A stretch of 64,000 nucleotides of DNA from Misgurnus anguillicaudatus. Lineage: Eukaryota > Chordata > Actinopteri > Cypriniformes > Cobitidae. Below the pieces are notes generated by a model, which was not told the DNA's origin, ran no database searches, and was given only the letters and a program-made list of their open reading frames with translations. Where the stretch lies: contig NC_073340.2 of the NCBI RefSeq assembly GCF_027580225.2, positions 34,119,001-34,183,000 of the forward strand, written 5' to 3'. The position numbers and the translations under genes are program-made. Shown here in pieces: positions 21,770-33,529 of the stretch (its first letter is position 1; each line of letters opens with the position of its first letter).

Positions 21770-23183
21770 TCAAATACTGCTTGCAGTATTTTACAGACTA
21801 CAGCATGTGAGATGAATGTGTTTTAAAGTTTACAGTAGCTTATACCGTTTTCTTTAGACGTCTGTATAAGTCCTGTCTGTTTCCCGAAGACTGACTGACG
21901 ATGAGAAAATGATAACATCTATCTGGATTCTGTCATCTACACACATTCTGTTAATAACATTACATTTATCTGTTTAAAACTGCATAAATGTGCATCTAGA
22001 TCCTAAACCCAGAATTAATCTGCTCATTTCCAGCACAGGATTAATTTATGACCTACAGTCATGTTTCATGTAGTATAACAGGTTGCAGTGACTATAAAAA
22101 AAGAAGCTTAGCATGACGTGTGATGTATACCGCAATATCTGTTAACATTCACACACTAACCTGATAGCAGGCACCCCTGTTGATATGCCAACAGCAAGTA
22201 TATAAACTGCAGAACTAAGTTAATCTTTACCTTTAATTTGCCGTTTAGGTTTTGTTTCAACACAATCCTTATGAAAAAATTGTACCATGGTTACTGTAGT
22301 AAAACCATGGTTACCATAAAATAAGCATGCTTTTTAAAAACAGTTAAATCTTGGTTAATTTTCGTAAGGGAAGCATCACTATTAACTTATTAATATCATT
22401 AATCAATGAAAGAGGGCACGTCTAAATTATTTTTTTTACCAAACACAGCAGGTACAATCAGATTCTTCTCACCCGTTACATCACAGCACGAGAGCAGAAA
22501 TCCTCAGAGACGGTTTCCACATGCCCAGTTTTTAACCTGCCAGACTATCAGCATGCGTGTGTGTGTGAACAGATTGTCAGGACCATACTGTTGATTAGAG
22601 TTGCATAAGGCCTTTTCTCGCTCGGATTGGCTTATGAGAAACAACTATAGAAATGTGGGCCATTCAAACACTTCACTACACTGGGTGGTATTGTCCTGAA
22701 TTGCACAAACACAAGCTTACAACAAGAGGACACTGATCTAAGCCCTTGAAGTCTCTCTCTCTTTCTCTTTCCCGCATGGACAATGCCAAACACAATGCCA
22801 GCCTGATAGATTAGAGAAAATAAAGAGGTAAACATGCAATCTCAAACATGCAGATAAACCTGGGACTACAATCAGCCACAGCTGAAAAATGGGCAAATCC
22901 ATGCAAATGTTAACCTTATTATGAAAAGTAAAGTTTTTACCCATCCTAAATTCTCAGATGTCAATATTTGTTGGTTTATATGGGTGTTACTATACATTAA
23001 TATTTATACAATAGATCAATAACATTTCTAACGATAAGATGCATCGATGACCCAAATAAAATATCGCTATGAGGTACCTTTATTTTGACACTCCCCACGT
23101 CCTCATTCTTTGACGTAACGCCCATTTGCGCATTTCTGCCAAAGCGCGCATTTTCAGCAAATGAATGAAAACAGCAAAAGAGA
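21770..23183. other. Largely unassigned AT-rich sequence
   Basis: No bounded element was recognised. It contains the palindromic ACCATGGTTACTGTAGTAAA at about 22286 and a small CT-rich patch at about 22755-22770. No exon with paired splice signals was found. Confidence 0.35.
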
Positions 23184-23191
23184 CAGCAGAC

Positions 23192-23629
23192 TAGGGCTGT
23201 GCAAAAATATCGATACAGCTAACTATCGAGATATGTTTTTCCACGATAGTGTATCGATATTTCAAACTCTACTATTGATGTAAAAAAAAAAACGTAATAA
23301 TCCCTCTGTGTGCGTCAAACGACCTCCTCCGCCACTGCTGTAGTTGTCGCTGTCCAGTTGTCTGTCATATACGGCTAATGTCTCAGAAGTTAACGGGAGT
23401 GAAAAAATGGCAGAAAATGTAAAAACACCTGCAGCTTTCGTGTGGACGCACTTTGGCTTTAAAAAAAGAAAAGAAAAAATCAGCTCTATTATTTTTACAT
23501 TTTTGATAAAAAAGAAAAAGCATTGCAATGTATTGCAACATGCAACATATTGTATCGTACGTGATACATTGTATCATGACCCATGAATCGTGATATGTAT
23601 CGTATTACCCTTGCCAATACCCAGCCCTA
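23192..23629 (+). mobile_element. Deleted hAT element retaining the start of a BED finger frame
   Basis: TAGGGCTGTGCAAAAATATC at the left pairs with a right end that reads TAGGGCTGGGTATTGGCAAG on the other strand. The flanks CAGCAGAC and CAGAAGAC are an 8-bp duplication with one mismatch. Inside, the plus strand encodes MAENVKTPAAFVWTHFGF, which resembles the beginning of a BED zinc finger of hAT transposases. The frame then runs into Lys-rich sequence without the CxxC and histidine pairs. It is a deletion derivative. Confidence 0.85.
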
Positions 23630-24177
23630 CAGAAGACAAGCGTGTGTTTAGCACTGCAGGTGATGTTGTCCATGCAAAACAGTGTCCTCTTCCCTAAACA
23701 TGTTGTTTTTTAAGAAAAATCTCTCAAAAGAGATAACTGCAGCACTTGTTAGGTTTAAAGTTTACAACTACCTGAGTGATTTTCACTATGGCACATTTTT
23801 GGCACCAAATACTGAAAGACTGACTGTTGCCATCACAAGCTTGATTTTGTGTGACATTTTGCCCTTCATTATTAATTTCCTTTTTTTTAAGTGTATTTTA
23901 TGTTAGTTTGTTGTTGTTGTAAATGTTCTAGTTGGGACAGAGATTGTGCTATTTCCAAAGAGTTTAATGAAATGTTCGTGTTATATATTTTGTTTGCATT
24001 TGTAAGTTATAAAAAATTGAACTGCTTAACTAAGCTCGTAATGTTAAAATACAGATAAATTAATAGAATCGTAATTGCATCAAAAAAGTGTTTGATGTAT
24101 CGGCAAATATTGCACAGCTGGCGAAGAATATCGATATTGTATTGCACCGTAATGAACTTTCTGATTTACACCTCCAG

Positions 24178-24300
24178 TGGTTTAAATTAGTGCTGCACGA
24201 TAAATCGCATGCATCATGCGCATCTCATCAGTAATGCCGGGTCCTTGATTAGAAGTAAATCGGCATCAGCTGCTTTCAGATGGAGCGGCATTTACTACAC
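24178..24300. mobile_element. Solo hAT end (AGTGCTGCACGATAAATCGC)
   Basis: AGTGCTGCACGATAAATCGC is typical of a hAT terminus, but no matching right end is present in the following 2 kb. Probably truncated. Confidence 0.4.
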
Positions 24301-24504
24301 AAAGCCGTTTAAATACCCATGCAAAGTTTCTGTTTTTTGTTTTTCTTTTTTTGAAGCATTTTTTAATAATAATTTTCTATAGTTACTGTACATTTCAGAA
24401 TTGAGCATATAAAACTTAATATAAATATTAAATGTTCTTTGAAGAGCCATCTGTTCTCCATTTGTTGGGTATTATTGCTTCTAGTTCAGACTTATCTCCC
24501 GGAA

Positions 24505-25019
24505 AGTTGTGTTATAGTCATGCAAAATTTTATCAATTTATTTGTGCCTTGTGTACGAATGTCTTATTTCTATAAATAGTTTTTCATGTGCGTTGCACGA
24601 CTTTCTTATTCGTTTCATTTTATGTACTGTTTTCTTGTTTTTTTTCCCTATTTTCTTACCATTGTCGCTTGGGGTTAGAATCACCTTCTGTTACATTTTT
24701 AGACATCCGAACTCAAACCCCAACTCCAGGCGAGAATAGTTTTAAAAGTGAAAAAAAAAAAAACCATGTAGAAACCAATATATAAAAGTACATCCTAACT
24801 CAAACCCCAAATCTAACCCCAAAGCGACAATGATTTGAAAATGGGGGGGGGGGGTGACAATACATAAAATGACAAAAAAAAAGAAAGTCGTGCCATGGAC
24901 ACGAGAAGGTATTTATAGAAATTTGTGAGAGTGTCATGAAAAAGGTATGAAAAAAGCTGCATTTCGCGTCATGGACACAAATAAATTGATCACATTTTCC
25001 ATGACTATAACACGACTTA
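24505..25019. mobile_element. Foldback element with GTTGTGTTATAGTCATG ends
   Basis: The left arm (AGTTGTGTTATAGTCATGCA, ATCAATTTATTTGTG) is an inverted copy of the right arm near 24970-25018. Arms extend roughly 150-200 bp, including matching GTCGTGCCATGGACACG and GTGCGTTGCACGAC regions. A G11-12 run lies at 24843-24853. Frames on both strands are by-products of the palindrome. Confidence 0.75.
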
Positions 25020-25151
25020 AAAAGGTTTTTTTTGTCACATCCATAACGCATGCATGTTTGCTTTGTTTTAAAACTTAAGTATAGACTGATATTTTTCTGA
25101 TGTCTAAACTCTCTCATCAGGAGTTTAGGAGAATATAAAGAGATCAATACA

Positions 25152-25519
25152 CACTGCAAAAAATATTTTCAACTTGAAAAAAAATCTTTGTATTTTTGTC
25201 TTGTTTTCAGTAAAAATATCTTAAAATTCTTAAATTTAAGTGATTTTGTGCATAAACAAGCAAAAAAAAAAATCTGCCAATGGGGTAAGCATATATTTCT
25301 TACATTTTTCTTGAATTTAGTGTTTAAGAAAAATATTCAAGATTTTACGCACAAAATCACTTACAGTTGATATTTTTGGTCTAAAAACTAGACCCATCCT
25401 CATGGGTCGGTTTGCTCATCAAGAAAAAGCATCTCCATCCAAGAATTTTTAGACATTTCCACTGAAAACAAGACAAAAATACCAAGATTTTTTTTCCTTG
25501 AAAATCATTTTTTGCAGTG
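25152..25519. mobile_element. MITE with CACTGCAAAAAAT ends
   Basis: CACTGCAAAAAATATTTTCA at the left and TGAAAATCATTTTTTGCAGTG at the right are inverted, and inner TTGTCTTGTTTTCAGT and ACTGAAAACAAGACAA also pair. The same family occurs, interrupted, at 30893-31836. Confidence 0.85.
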
Positions 25520-25858
25520 TTGGTAATAAATACATTCTCTGTGAATTTATATTTCAAGTTTTGACTGCAAATGTCATAACCATAATGCTGGAATTGCTCA
25601 TATTCATTAATATGAAATGTTTAATCTTTTTAATCCAACATATTTTAGAGTTAAAAGGACATTCTTGAAGATAAAATGTAAAGCAGAACTTCCAATGAGA
25701 GATGACTAGACCTGAAAAAATATGCATTGTTTCTTATGACTAAATGCACAGATGTATTTTTGCACTATATAGCTGAGTAGACACCACCAGCAACTAGCAA
25801 AGGTGGACCGACACAATCTTGTTCAAGCTTGGCAACTTCCGGCAACACAAGCGATAGT

Positions 25859-26167
25859 GGCTGTGTCCAAAATAGATCCGTATACCCTTAAACAGTGCAC
25901 TATTTGAGGGGACAGCCATTTGTAGTGGTGTCCGAAACTTTTATAGGATTTTATCGAGTACACTTATTCAATCCTGCACCGCAATAATGAGTGTACAACT
26001 GATATACACTCAACAGGTAGCCGCTACCCCTGTGAGGTGCGTGCAAATTAACTTCTGTGTCTTCAACCGCTTAGTGTCCAAATTCATTCACTCATCCAAG
26101 TGGACTATACTAGCAAACTAATGTAGGGAAAGGGGAATAAGGGTATAGGGGCATTTTGAACACAGCC
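25859..26167. mobile_element. MITE with GGCTGTGTCCAAAAT ends, 3-bp AGT flanks
   Basis: GGCTGTGTCCAAAATAGATC and the right end ATTTTGAACACAGCC are inverted. AGT precedes and follows the element, consistent with a 3-bp duplication. It is 309 bp and noncoding. Confidence 0.82.
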
Positions 26168-26566
26168 AGTAACTATTTGCGACAGAAAATGAGCAGGTCC
26201 AGCTACGCAATAAAGTTACTAGGACAACGATAACGATTTAATTAAAAGAGTTGCTGGCGGTGTGCATGCAGCTTAGAATAAAAATAGAATAAAAAAGAGA
26301 AACTAATACACGAAAAGATGCATGCTATTTGCACGCACCTGCTTTCCACTGAAGTGAACGGGATGAACTGACGTATCAAAAACTGGACTTTGGCGTGTGC
26401 ATTGCACGACTTTGATGTGTTATTTATATGTGTTATTTGTGTTATTTATACGCAAATTGAAAAGACTGGGTAGGACAGACAAACAAAGAAAGCCTAATCG
26501 TGACAACATCTTCAATCAGATGGATGCGCAAGTTCATGCACTTGGCAAAATGCACAACCGAGCCAT

Positions 26567-28246
26567 TAGGGGTGACCCCGAATGTCAAAGATTCGATGCA
26601 TCGATAGGAGAAGCCTGATTCGACTACCAATCTCACAGTCGAATCGTCGCAGATGTGTTATGAAATGAGGATCCTTTAATTTTGGCCGTATATGGTGCAC
26701 TGTGCACAACTCTGATTTCACATATAACAGCTTTCTCCCAATATATTAATATACAGCATATTATTATAATTCTGCAAATAATATGTGAAGTAGCAGCTTT
26801 AAATAAATATTTTTAAAATGCGTTAATAAATCCAGCAACCCCTGTGACCGGGCTACACGTCCATAAGAGGTTCCTATGTAAATAAACCATTGCATCTTTG
26901 TTTCTACATTTAAAAGAAAAAGCTGGCAATTCTGGCTATACTTTCATTCTTTTAATAATTTATTTTATTTTATTTTATTTTATTTTATTTTATTTTATTT
27001 TATTTTATTTTATTTTATTTTATTTTATTTTATTTTATTTTATTTTATTTTATTTTATTTTATTTTATTTTATTTATAAATCACTCTGGGTTATCTGATG
27101 TATCTATTTGGCTTGTGTTTTGTTTTCGTGCACTTGAGGCATTTTGCACATTTGTTCTGCACTTTGTTACTTCTGACCTTATTTTATAAAAAAAAAATTA
27201 TTTATTATAAACGTAAATTCTGATCTAATTTAAGTCTGTACATTTTGGATTGCTTTTCGTTGTATAGATTTTGCACTATTGCGTGCTGGCCATGTTTGCG
27301 CATGCAATTTAGGTGAACGTGCTAGGTGCTCTGCGTCTCATATTTAGAAGTTCATCAAACTAAACATCAAAACACGGGTGTTTTCGACGGGTTTAAGTTT
27401 TTAAAATGTATTTAAAACATATGGTTATCTTGTCAAAAGTTAAACTATAAAATAGGTAAGCCGTTTCTTTAAATTTCCGTGATGAAACGGAAAATATCTG
27501 CACCGAACCTATATTTATGCCTGACACGACTGTCTTTCTTGTGATTTAATATTATGTTTGGTGGTCACTTTTAAATGATAGAAAAGAGATTCCTGAAATA
27601 AATAATATCATCAGTTGTTTCTGTATCTAAAGTGAATGGAGATGATCAAAGTGAAAGTAAGCAGGTATTTCTGTGCTAAATAATAGCGCGTAGTGTCTAT
27701 AAAATCATTAATTTCAGTGTTTTTATGAATTGTATATAAAGCTTAGTTTTTATAATTTGCAGTAACAATCACAAATTATTTGTCATTTGTCATTTTTTTT
27801 GGTCATGACTGCTTTGATGCGCTTAATCTCCAAATTAAATAAAAACACTGAATTAGCCGAGGTTTCCAAGGCAGGATCACCTTTGTTATATTTTTAGGAT
27901 TAGTTATCAAAATGTTTTTTTGTGTGATGTTCTGTAGATCGTGGCTTTGAAATGTTATGAGGAATAATTAAACAAATGTTGCCTTACGTTTTACCTTAAA
28001 AATATTTAAATGCATCATCAGTTTTGTCTTCGTTCATCACTTGAAAGACAGTTTCTGGTCACTTTATCAGAAAGTTGTTTATGTGTGCTGCTTGTGAAAG
28101 AAAATAAAAGTTATCAATTTGTACCTGGTCTGACCCCCTCCCAACCCATGCACACACACACATAGATGATTCGACTATTGGTCGACTATGAAAAGATTTG
28201 ACAATTCTGATTCGAATATGTAAATCCTTTGTCGAGGAGAGCCCTA
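26567..28246. mobile_element. 1.7-kb non-autonomous hAT element, exact 8-bp TSD
   Basis: The left end TAGGGGTGACCCCGAATG pairs with the right end, which reads TAGGGCTCTCCTCGACAAAG on the other strand. Multiple ATTCGACTA-like subterminal motifs lie inside both ends. The octamer CGAGCCAT flanks both sides (26559-26566 and 28247-28254). The interior carries a long TTTTA array and AT-rich filler without a transposase signature. It is the largest clean hAT derivative here. Confidence 0.9.
26959..27076. repeat. (TTTTA)n pentanucleotide array, about 23 units
   Basis: Nearly perfect TTTTA units run for about 118 bp inside the hAT element 26567-28246. A Phe-Tyr-Ile-Leu frame over it is an artefact. 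Confidence 0.97.
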
Positions 28247-28257
28247 CGAGCCATAAA

Positions 28258-28560
28258 GATAAAGATGTTTCTAAAAGGGTTGCAAAGGAGTGGAAAGTTT
28301 CTGGTAAATTTCTGGAAACTTTCCATGGGAACCTAATCTGGGGGAATTTTGGAAATTTTCGAATTTGAAAACTTAATAGGAATTTATTTGGAAATTATTT
28401 GGAAATTAAGGGAAATGTATATAAACTATATCATATACAAACATAAATAAAAAAAATTTTGTTCACAAGCAGACATGCTTGCAAAAAAATTACGTTTAAA
28501 AAAGGAAAGAAAAAATAACACCAACTGGCCGGCCGCAACCCGATTATCATTAAAAATATT
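28258..28560. repeat. Degenerate repeat (GGAAAGTTTCTGGTAAATTTC type)
   Basis: Reiterated GGAAA/TTTCC motifs, such as GGAAAGTTTCTGGTAAATTT, resemble a dispersed cyprinid repeat. The AAAAATATTTTTGGATGACTCG part recurs at about 34466-34488. The right end is not defined. Confidence 0.45.
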
Positions 28561-28693
28561 TTTGGATGACTCGTTGGATCAACCCATGTATCACAAATAT
28601 ATTTTTTTGCAGCTAATACAAAATTACATCACAAAACTTGTGATTAAGATACACTTTGTTGGCCCTAATGTGAATGATAGAGAAAGTTTGTTT

Positions 28694-28714
28694 TGTGTGT
28701 GTGTGTGTGTGTGT
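28694..28714. repeat. TG dinucleotide microsatellite
   Basis: About ten TG units. Confidence 0.9.
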
Positions 28715-28739
28715 TTTAATAATCCTTCCTTTATTTGAC

Positions 28740-29600
28740 AGGCTCATGAATCAATCGAATCATGTTTCGCGTTCAATCTAATAATGTCAACAGTCTTGTA
28801 TGAGGAAGATTACATTTAGGGTTAGAGGTAAAGTTCTGTAAATATCAATTTCTTAGTATGATGAAGACCAATCTGTGTCTATGTGAGACCCTAACTATGT
28901 CTCGGCACATGCTGTCCACAATCTGGTGACTGATAAGGTTATTTTCTTTTATATGTTGCCAATTTTCATGTTGTAATCCAACACACTTTTCAAGCAACTG
29001 GACGCTACACACGCACAGACTTATATTTTCTCTGACAAAAACATTCGCTGCCTCATTTATCCCTGGACGCGCTTACACACAAACCTGTGATATATCTCCA
29101 TGTATTTGTGTTTGGTTACTGCGCTGATAATGAGAGATGCTGTGCCAGAAACGATGCAAAAGCAGGGACAACAGAAAACAAGCCTTTTAATATTCCTCCA
29201 GACGCCGAGAAGATCAGAAAGATTTAACATTCACAAGCGCACGGCGTATGATCATCAAACTATATGACAAATGCAATGAACATGAAGCAGACGGGCTGGA
29301 CTTTACACGCTCGCACAGTCTGAACGAAATTGAATCCTATAAACATAAATTACTAAGTCTGTCAGAGAGTTTGTGTGCATGTCGTTTTACATTTGTTCGT
29401 ACATTTCAGCTTGGCTGTGGAACTGTTAACATGAGTTATAATGTAATTTAACCATTTCGATTACCACACGAGATCCGGTTAAATGAACCCAGCTCTGCCA
29501 GCCGTCCTACAGTAGTACACAAGCATGTTTACACAGCTTTTACAGTCCTTTCCTCTTGTTTACTTAGAAAATTTTGTTTGTTTTAACAAGAGGTTCCTAC
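28740..29600. other. Unique-looking sequence next to a possible leader exon
   Basis: Moderately complex sequence without repeat termini. It lies downstream, in the minus sense, of the putative leader exon at 29864-29601, so it would be the start of a long intron if that exon is real. The 67-codon frame at 29248 has no splice support. Confidence 0.3.
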
Positions 29601-29864
29601 CTTGAGAAGAAGAGATTCAATGTCTGGTTTTGAGGTCCATCGTAGCCGGCGAGCTGCAGATAAAATCCAGCCGTCACATTGCTCCCTTAAGGTCTCAAAC
29701 CTTCTCTCTATCTCACTTCATCTGTGCGATCTTTTCGAGAAGAAGCAAGATGAGTTCTTCTTCGTACTTCTTTCTCACTTTTTTTTACTTTTCCCACCCT
29801 CTGTCTGTGTATCTGTCTGTCGTCACAGACCGGATCTAAGAATGGAGAGATACAGCACTTAAAT
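29601..29864 (-). other. Possible untranslated leader exon, minus strand
   Basis: On the minus strand a pyrimidine-rich acceptor (TTTTCTCTCTCTCCAG) precedes this segment, and the donor CTCAAG|GTAGGA follows it. The sequence is purine-rich and contains three short upstream ATG frames that stop quickly, so it would be 5' untranslated. It is the nearest plausible leader on the right strand for the gene whose ATG exon lies at 6323-6246, about 23 kb away. That linkage is inference from strand and splice signals only; transcript data would be decisive. Confidence 0.3.
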
Positions 29865-30462
29865 CTGGAGAGAGAGAAAACTCAGGTTAGATGTTTTATT
29901 CCGGTAATCATTTGTATTTATGAATAATGTAGCACGTTCTTAATTTCCTATATGTTACATATGGCATTTTTTTACAATTCTCGTATACTTGTTTCGCAAG
30001 TTAAATCCAGAAAATGATGATTTATCAGAGCTGGTTGTTTGGTTCATAATCTTTTTTTACTATTGAGAAAATAAATAGGCACAAGTACTTTCAGGAGCAA
30101 TAATGCTAACCAGAAAGTTGTTCACTACTGTATGGCTTTCAACCTTCAGTCTTCCCAGCAAGCAATAACCAACATTTTACCATCTAGATTAAGTATTGAC
30201 CTGATATAGTCTGGCTATGAGTAACCCACTTCTAGCCAAAATAAACCTGAATTCGTTTACATGTTGTTTTTGCCACAATAACTTGTAAGATGTATGATAG
30301 TCAATCAAAGCAAAGTCAACAGTGATTACAAGGTGATTGGTTTAATTAATTTATTTAGTTTATTTATTTTGGGGTTATAGTTAGATGTCTATTAAATTTT
30401 CACTGACAGCCCAAATTTTTCTTTGTTTTATCCTCAACATCTTGTCTGTGTTTGGATAGCTA

Positions 30463-30865
30463 TTAAAGCGTAACTAAACCCCTTGTCAGAGCCTGACTCC
30501 ACCCACTGGCAATATTTGAAAAATGCAAGAAAAGTGGGCAGATCCCAACGGAGATAGAGGGGACGAACTAAGCTCGTACCAAGCATGTGGTGAGATCGTA
30601 ACAAGGGCGTGGTGAGCTTGAACCTGCTTACGTCACGAGTTACTTTTTGGACCCAACATCCAATAGGAAAATTCAACTGCAGTAGCCACCGTTCAACCTG
30701 AAGAGGGCAGCACTCAGACGTTTTTACACCATATATTGTAGTATTGAAACACTTTATATCCAAATGTCAAAAAACTTACTAAAATCAATGAACAGCACTA
30801 ATAAAGCATCATTCTTACAGATCATTAACTAAAAAAAGTTGGTTAAGGGTTTAGTTACTCTTTAA
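30463..30865. mobile_element. TTAA-flanked MITE (AAAGCGTAACTAAACCCC ends)
   Basis: TTAAAGCGTAACTAAACCCC at the left and GGGTTTAGTTACTCTTTAA at the right are inverted, with TTAA at both edges. A 109-codon minus frame at 30434-30763 crosses the element edge and has no domain signature, so I reject it as a gene. Confidence 0.85.
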
Positions 30866-30892
30866 ATGTATTTTAAACTCAAAATTGCTTGC

Positions 30893-31836
30893 TGCACTGA
30901 ATACAATTACTTTCTTACTTAGTATTTTTGTTATTTTCAGTACAAATATCTGAAAACTCTTAAAGGGGACATATCATGAAAATCTTGACTTTTTCCATGT
31001 TTAAGTGCTATAATTGGGTCCCCAGTGCTTGTATCAACCTATAAAATGTGTTACAACCCAGTAACTTAGTTTTGGTAAACCATTTTCTGCAACATTCGGC
31101 TCCCCCTGTGATGTCAGAAGGGGATAATACCGACCCTTAATCTGCACTATGCAACCACGGCATTGCCATTTAGAGCAGAGATCAGCTCATTTGCATTTTA
31201 AAGGACACACCCAAAATGGTAAATTTTTGCTCACACCTACAAAGTGGCCATTTTAAAATGCTATAATAAATTATCTATATGGTATTTTGAGCTAAAACTT
31301 TACATACGCACTCTGGAGACACCAAAGATGTATTTTACATCTTTAAAAGGTCTTGTGAAATGTCCCCTTTAAATAAAGATGTTTTCTTAATGAGCAAAAT
31401 GGCTTAAGAAAATAGCCAAAAATCTAACCAAAATCTTAAGAAAAAACTGAAAAAGGTTGATGAAGATTTCTGTGTTTTTCTGATTTTCTGTTGCCAGTAA
31501 TTAACATACATTTAAAGTTTTTAGACCAAAAAAACATACAGTGTAGGTGAATTTGTGTTTAAAACGAGAAAAAAAACAATGGGGTAATATTTTTTTGTAA
31601 ACTATTTCCTTAAACACTTAATTCAAGAAAATTTCAAGACAAAAATATCTCTTTTTATTTTTATTTTTTAAGCACAAATTCACTTTAAGTATAAATTTCT
31701 TTCTTAAAAACTAGACTTATTTTCTTAGGTAATTTTGCTCATCAAGAAAATACATTCATATTGAATTATTATTTTTTTTAGATATTTAAATACTGAAAAC
31801 ACAAAAATACTAAACAAGTCATTTTTTGCAGTGTGG
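30893..31836. mobile_element. CACTGCAAAAAAT-family MITE interrupted by a second element
   Basis: The left part (GCACTGAATACAATTACT... CAGTACAAATATCTGAAAAC) and the right end TCATTTTTTGCAGTG at about 31822-31836 belong to the same family as 25152-25519. The body is split at 30960 by the TTAA-flanked insertion ending at 31372, after which TAAAGATGTTTTCTTAATGAG resumes. Confidence 0.7.
30960..31372. mobile_element. TTAA-flanked MITE (AAAGGGGACATATCATGAAAA ends), nested
   Basis: TTAAAGGGGACATATCATGA and the right end GTGAAATGTCCCCTTTAA are inverted, with TTAA at both edges. It sits inside the MITE 30893-31836. A truncated relative starts at about 41657 (GCGGACATATCATGACAATC). Confidence 0.85.
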
Positions 31837-31839
31837 TCT

Positions 31840-32645
31840 TAAACGCACCAAATCTGACTCATTCTTATTTTTTGTAAATAAAAACTTCAACATCAAACTA
31901 AATCTACAAACCCATTTCGTCATTTGATTCACCCCATGTTCTGTGTTAAGCCAATGCAGGAGTTTGTCATTGCATCTACACATTACAGACTAAAGTTTAA
32001 TTCACAATTTCACATGTAATGATTTTTTCTCTTAACAACTCAGAAAATGCAAAATGAGTCAAGTTAAAAAATCCAATTTCTGAAATTACACAGGAAATCG
32101 TCGTCATGCTCCATTTCTTTCACCCCCACCATTTGCGCTTAATAGTCTGAGTAAAATATATTTAACAGCTCCTGTTGGTTCTCAAACACATCAGCAAAAA
32201 GATTCAATTCAAATTCAACCAGCCGTCAGTCCATCACATTCACGTGGCGTTTTAAAATTTAAACAGCTCTCAATATCGCCACACATTGAAACGCCTAAAG
32301 CCCAAAAGCAGAGATGCTTTCTGTGTGTAATATAATCCCAGCAACCCCTCAGGGGGACACCATACATGAATTTAAATGAGACAGAGACTGGATGCTTTGG
32401 GAATGAAAGAAAGCTTGATAAAGACAAAGAAGAGGTGGAGGAAAGAGACCCAAGTGCTTAAGTACAATATATAGTCATGAGAAAAGATGCAAGTACAGAA
32501 TCCCCACGCCTGTGAATGCCAAACTGTTGCTATGGTAACCATCCAGTCTAGCAACCAGACTGAGAGGGGGTTACTATGTGGTTTACCATGTTGTCGTCTC
32601 CCACATGCATGGAATCGTGGATAAAGTGGCAACATTTCATTAAAT
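31840..32645. other. Unassigned sequence
   Basis: No repeat ends, simple repeat or exon could be defined. The 112-codon minus frame at 32372-32710 overlaps the SINE that follows and is not supported. Confidence 0.35.
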
Positions 32646-32649
32646 TCCT

Positions 32650-32775
32650 GTTCCTGTTGCTCAGCATGGGTTAGCAGTGCAAAAGGTTGTGGGCTCGGGG
32701 AAACACACATGCTGACAATATTGTAATGTTATGCACTGTGAGTTGTTTCAGATAAAAGCACAGACACATAAATAA
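32650..32775 (+). repeat. tRNA-derived SINE, diverged
   Basis: GGTTAGCAGTGCAAAAGGTTGTGGGCTCGGGG is split between the A-box and B-box halves. GTTATGCACTGTGAGTTGTTTCAGATAAAAGC matches the body-to-tail segment, followed by AAATAAA. The B-box has lost its ATTCC part, so the promoter is probably dead. Confidence 0.65.
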
Positions 32776-33009
32776 AGAGGTTAACGTTATTTGTTTGAGA
32801 GGTTAGGGGTCTATTCAGTTATGATAGTCGTACAGAACAAAACTGATTTTAGAAAAGTGTTTTTCCATCACAACATAAATCTGAAATTAGCTCACATGAC
32901 ATAATGTAAGTCAATAATGAATCTCTCTGCACCTGCACCTACGCTAACCTAAAAAAATCTATGTTCCCTTATCCCAGGAAAGAAGCAGATCTCCGGTGGT
33001 GATGTCCGG

Positions 33010-33230
33010 CCGGTGAACTCTGGATGTGGCTTTTGAATAAATAAAGATTCATCTCTGATCGCATGCTGGAAGCATGAAGCTCTCTGTTGAGCGAGTAAAT
33101 CTCACACTGAGGAAAAACACTCGGGGCGAGGGGTGAAATGATCAATGTTGTTGTCCGGCACAGCCGGGATGTTAAAAGGCGACGTGAATCTTCAGCAGTC
33201 TGACTCAGGCTTTAAAACAAACATAAACAG
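33010..33230. other. CpG-containing unique block
   Basis: The stretch is richer in GC and complexity than its surroundings and has no repeat ends. On the plus strand an acceptor-like CCCTTATCCCAG precedes it at about 32978, and AATAAATAAAG lies at 33036-33046, so a noncoding terminal exon is conceivable. Nothing else supports this. Confidence 0.2.
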
Positions 33231-33529
33231 TGTGTGTGATTCTGATTCATGAGTCTGATGATTCATAATATGGTCTGATTCAATAGAGTCTGATTTCAGG
33301 TTGAGTAGCATGATACATACTATCTTGTTCATATATGATGGTTAAAATAATGTTGACAGCACATTTTGCAATTATGCACAAACCCTGTGCACACAATCAG
33401 ATCTGAGAATCAAACTGACGAACAAATTGTAAATGAGCTGGGTTTTTTATAAAAATAGTTGGGTTTCAATCTCACTCATTGTATTCACATTTTGAAATAT
33501 CGCATAAGAAACGAGTGATGGAAATGCCA

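Noticed and set aside
26959..27076. A CRISPR-like array
   Set aside because: It is a simple pentanucleotide repeat without spacers, in a vertebrate genome.
26898..27098. Phe/Tyr/Ile/Leu-rich frame resembling a membrane protein
   Set aside because: It is a translation of the (TTTTA)n array.
30434..30763. Minus-strand frame of 109 codons
   Set aside because: It runs across the TTAA edge of a MITE and has no domain.
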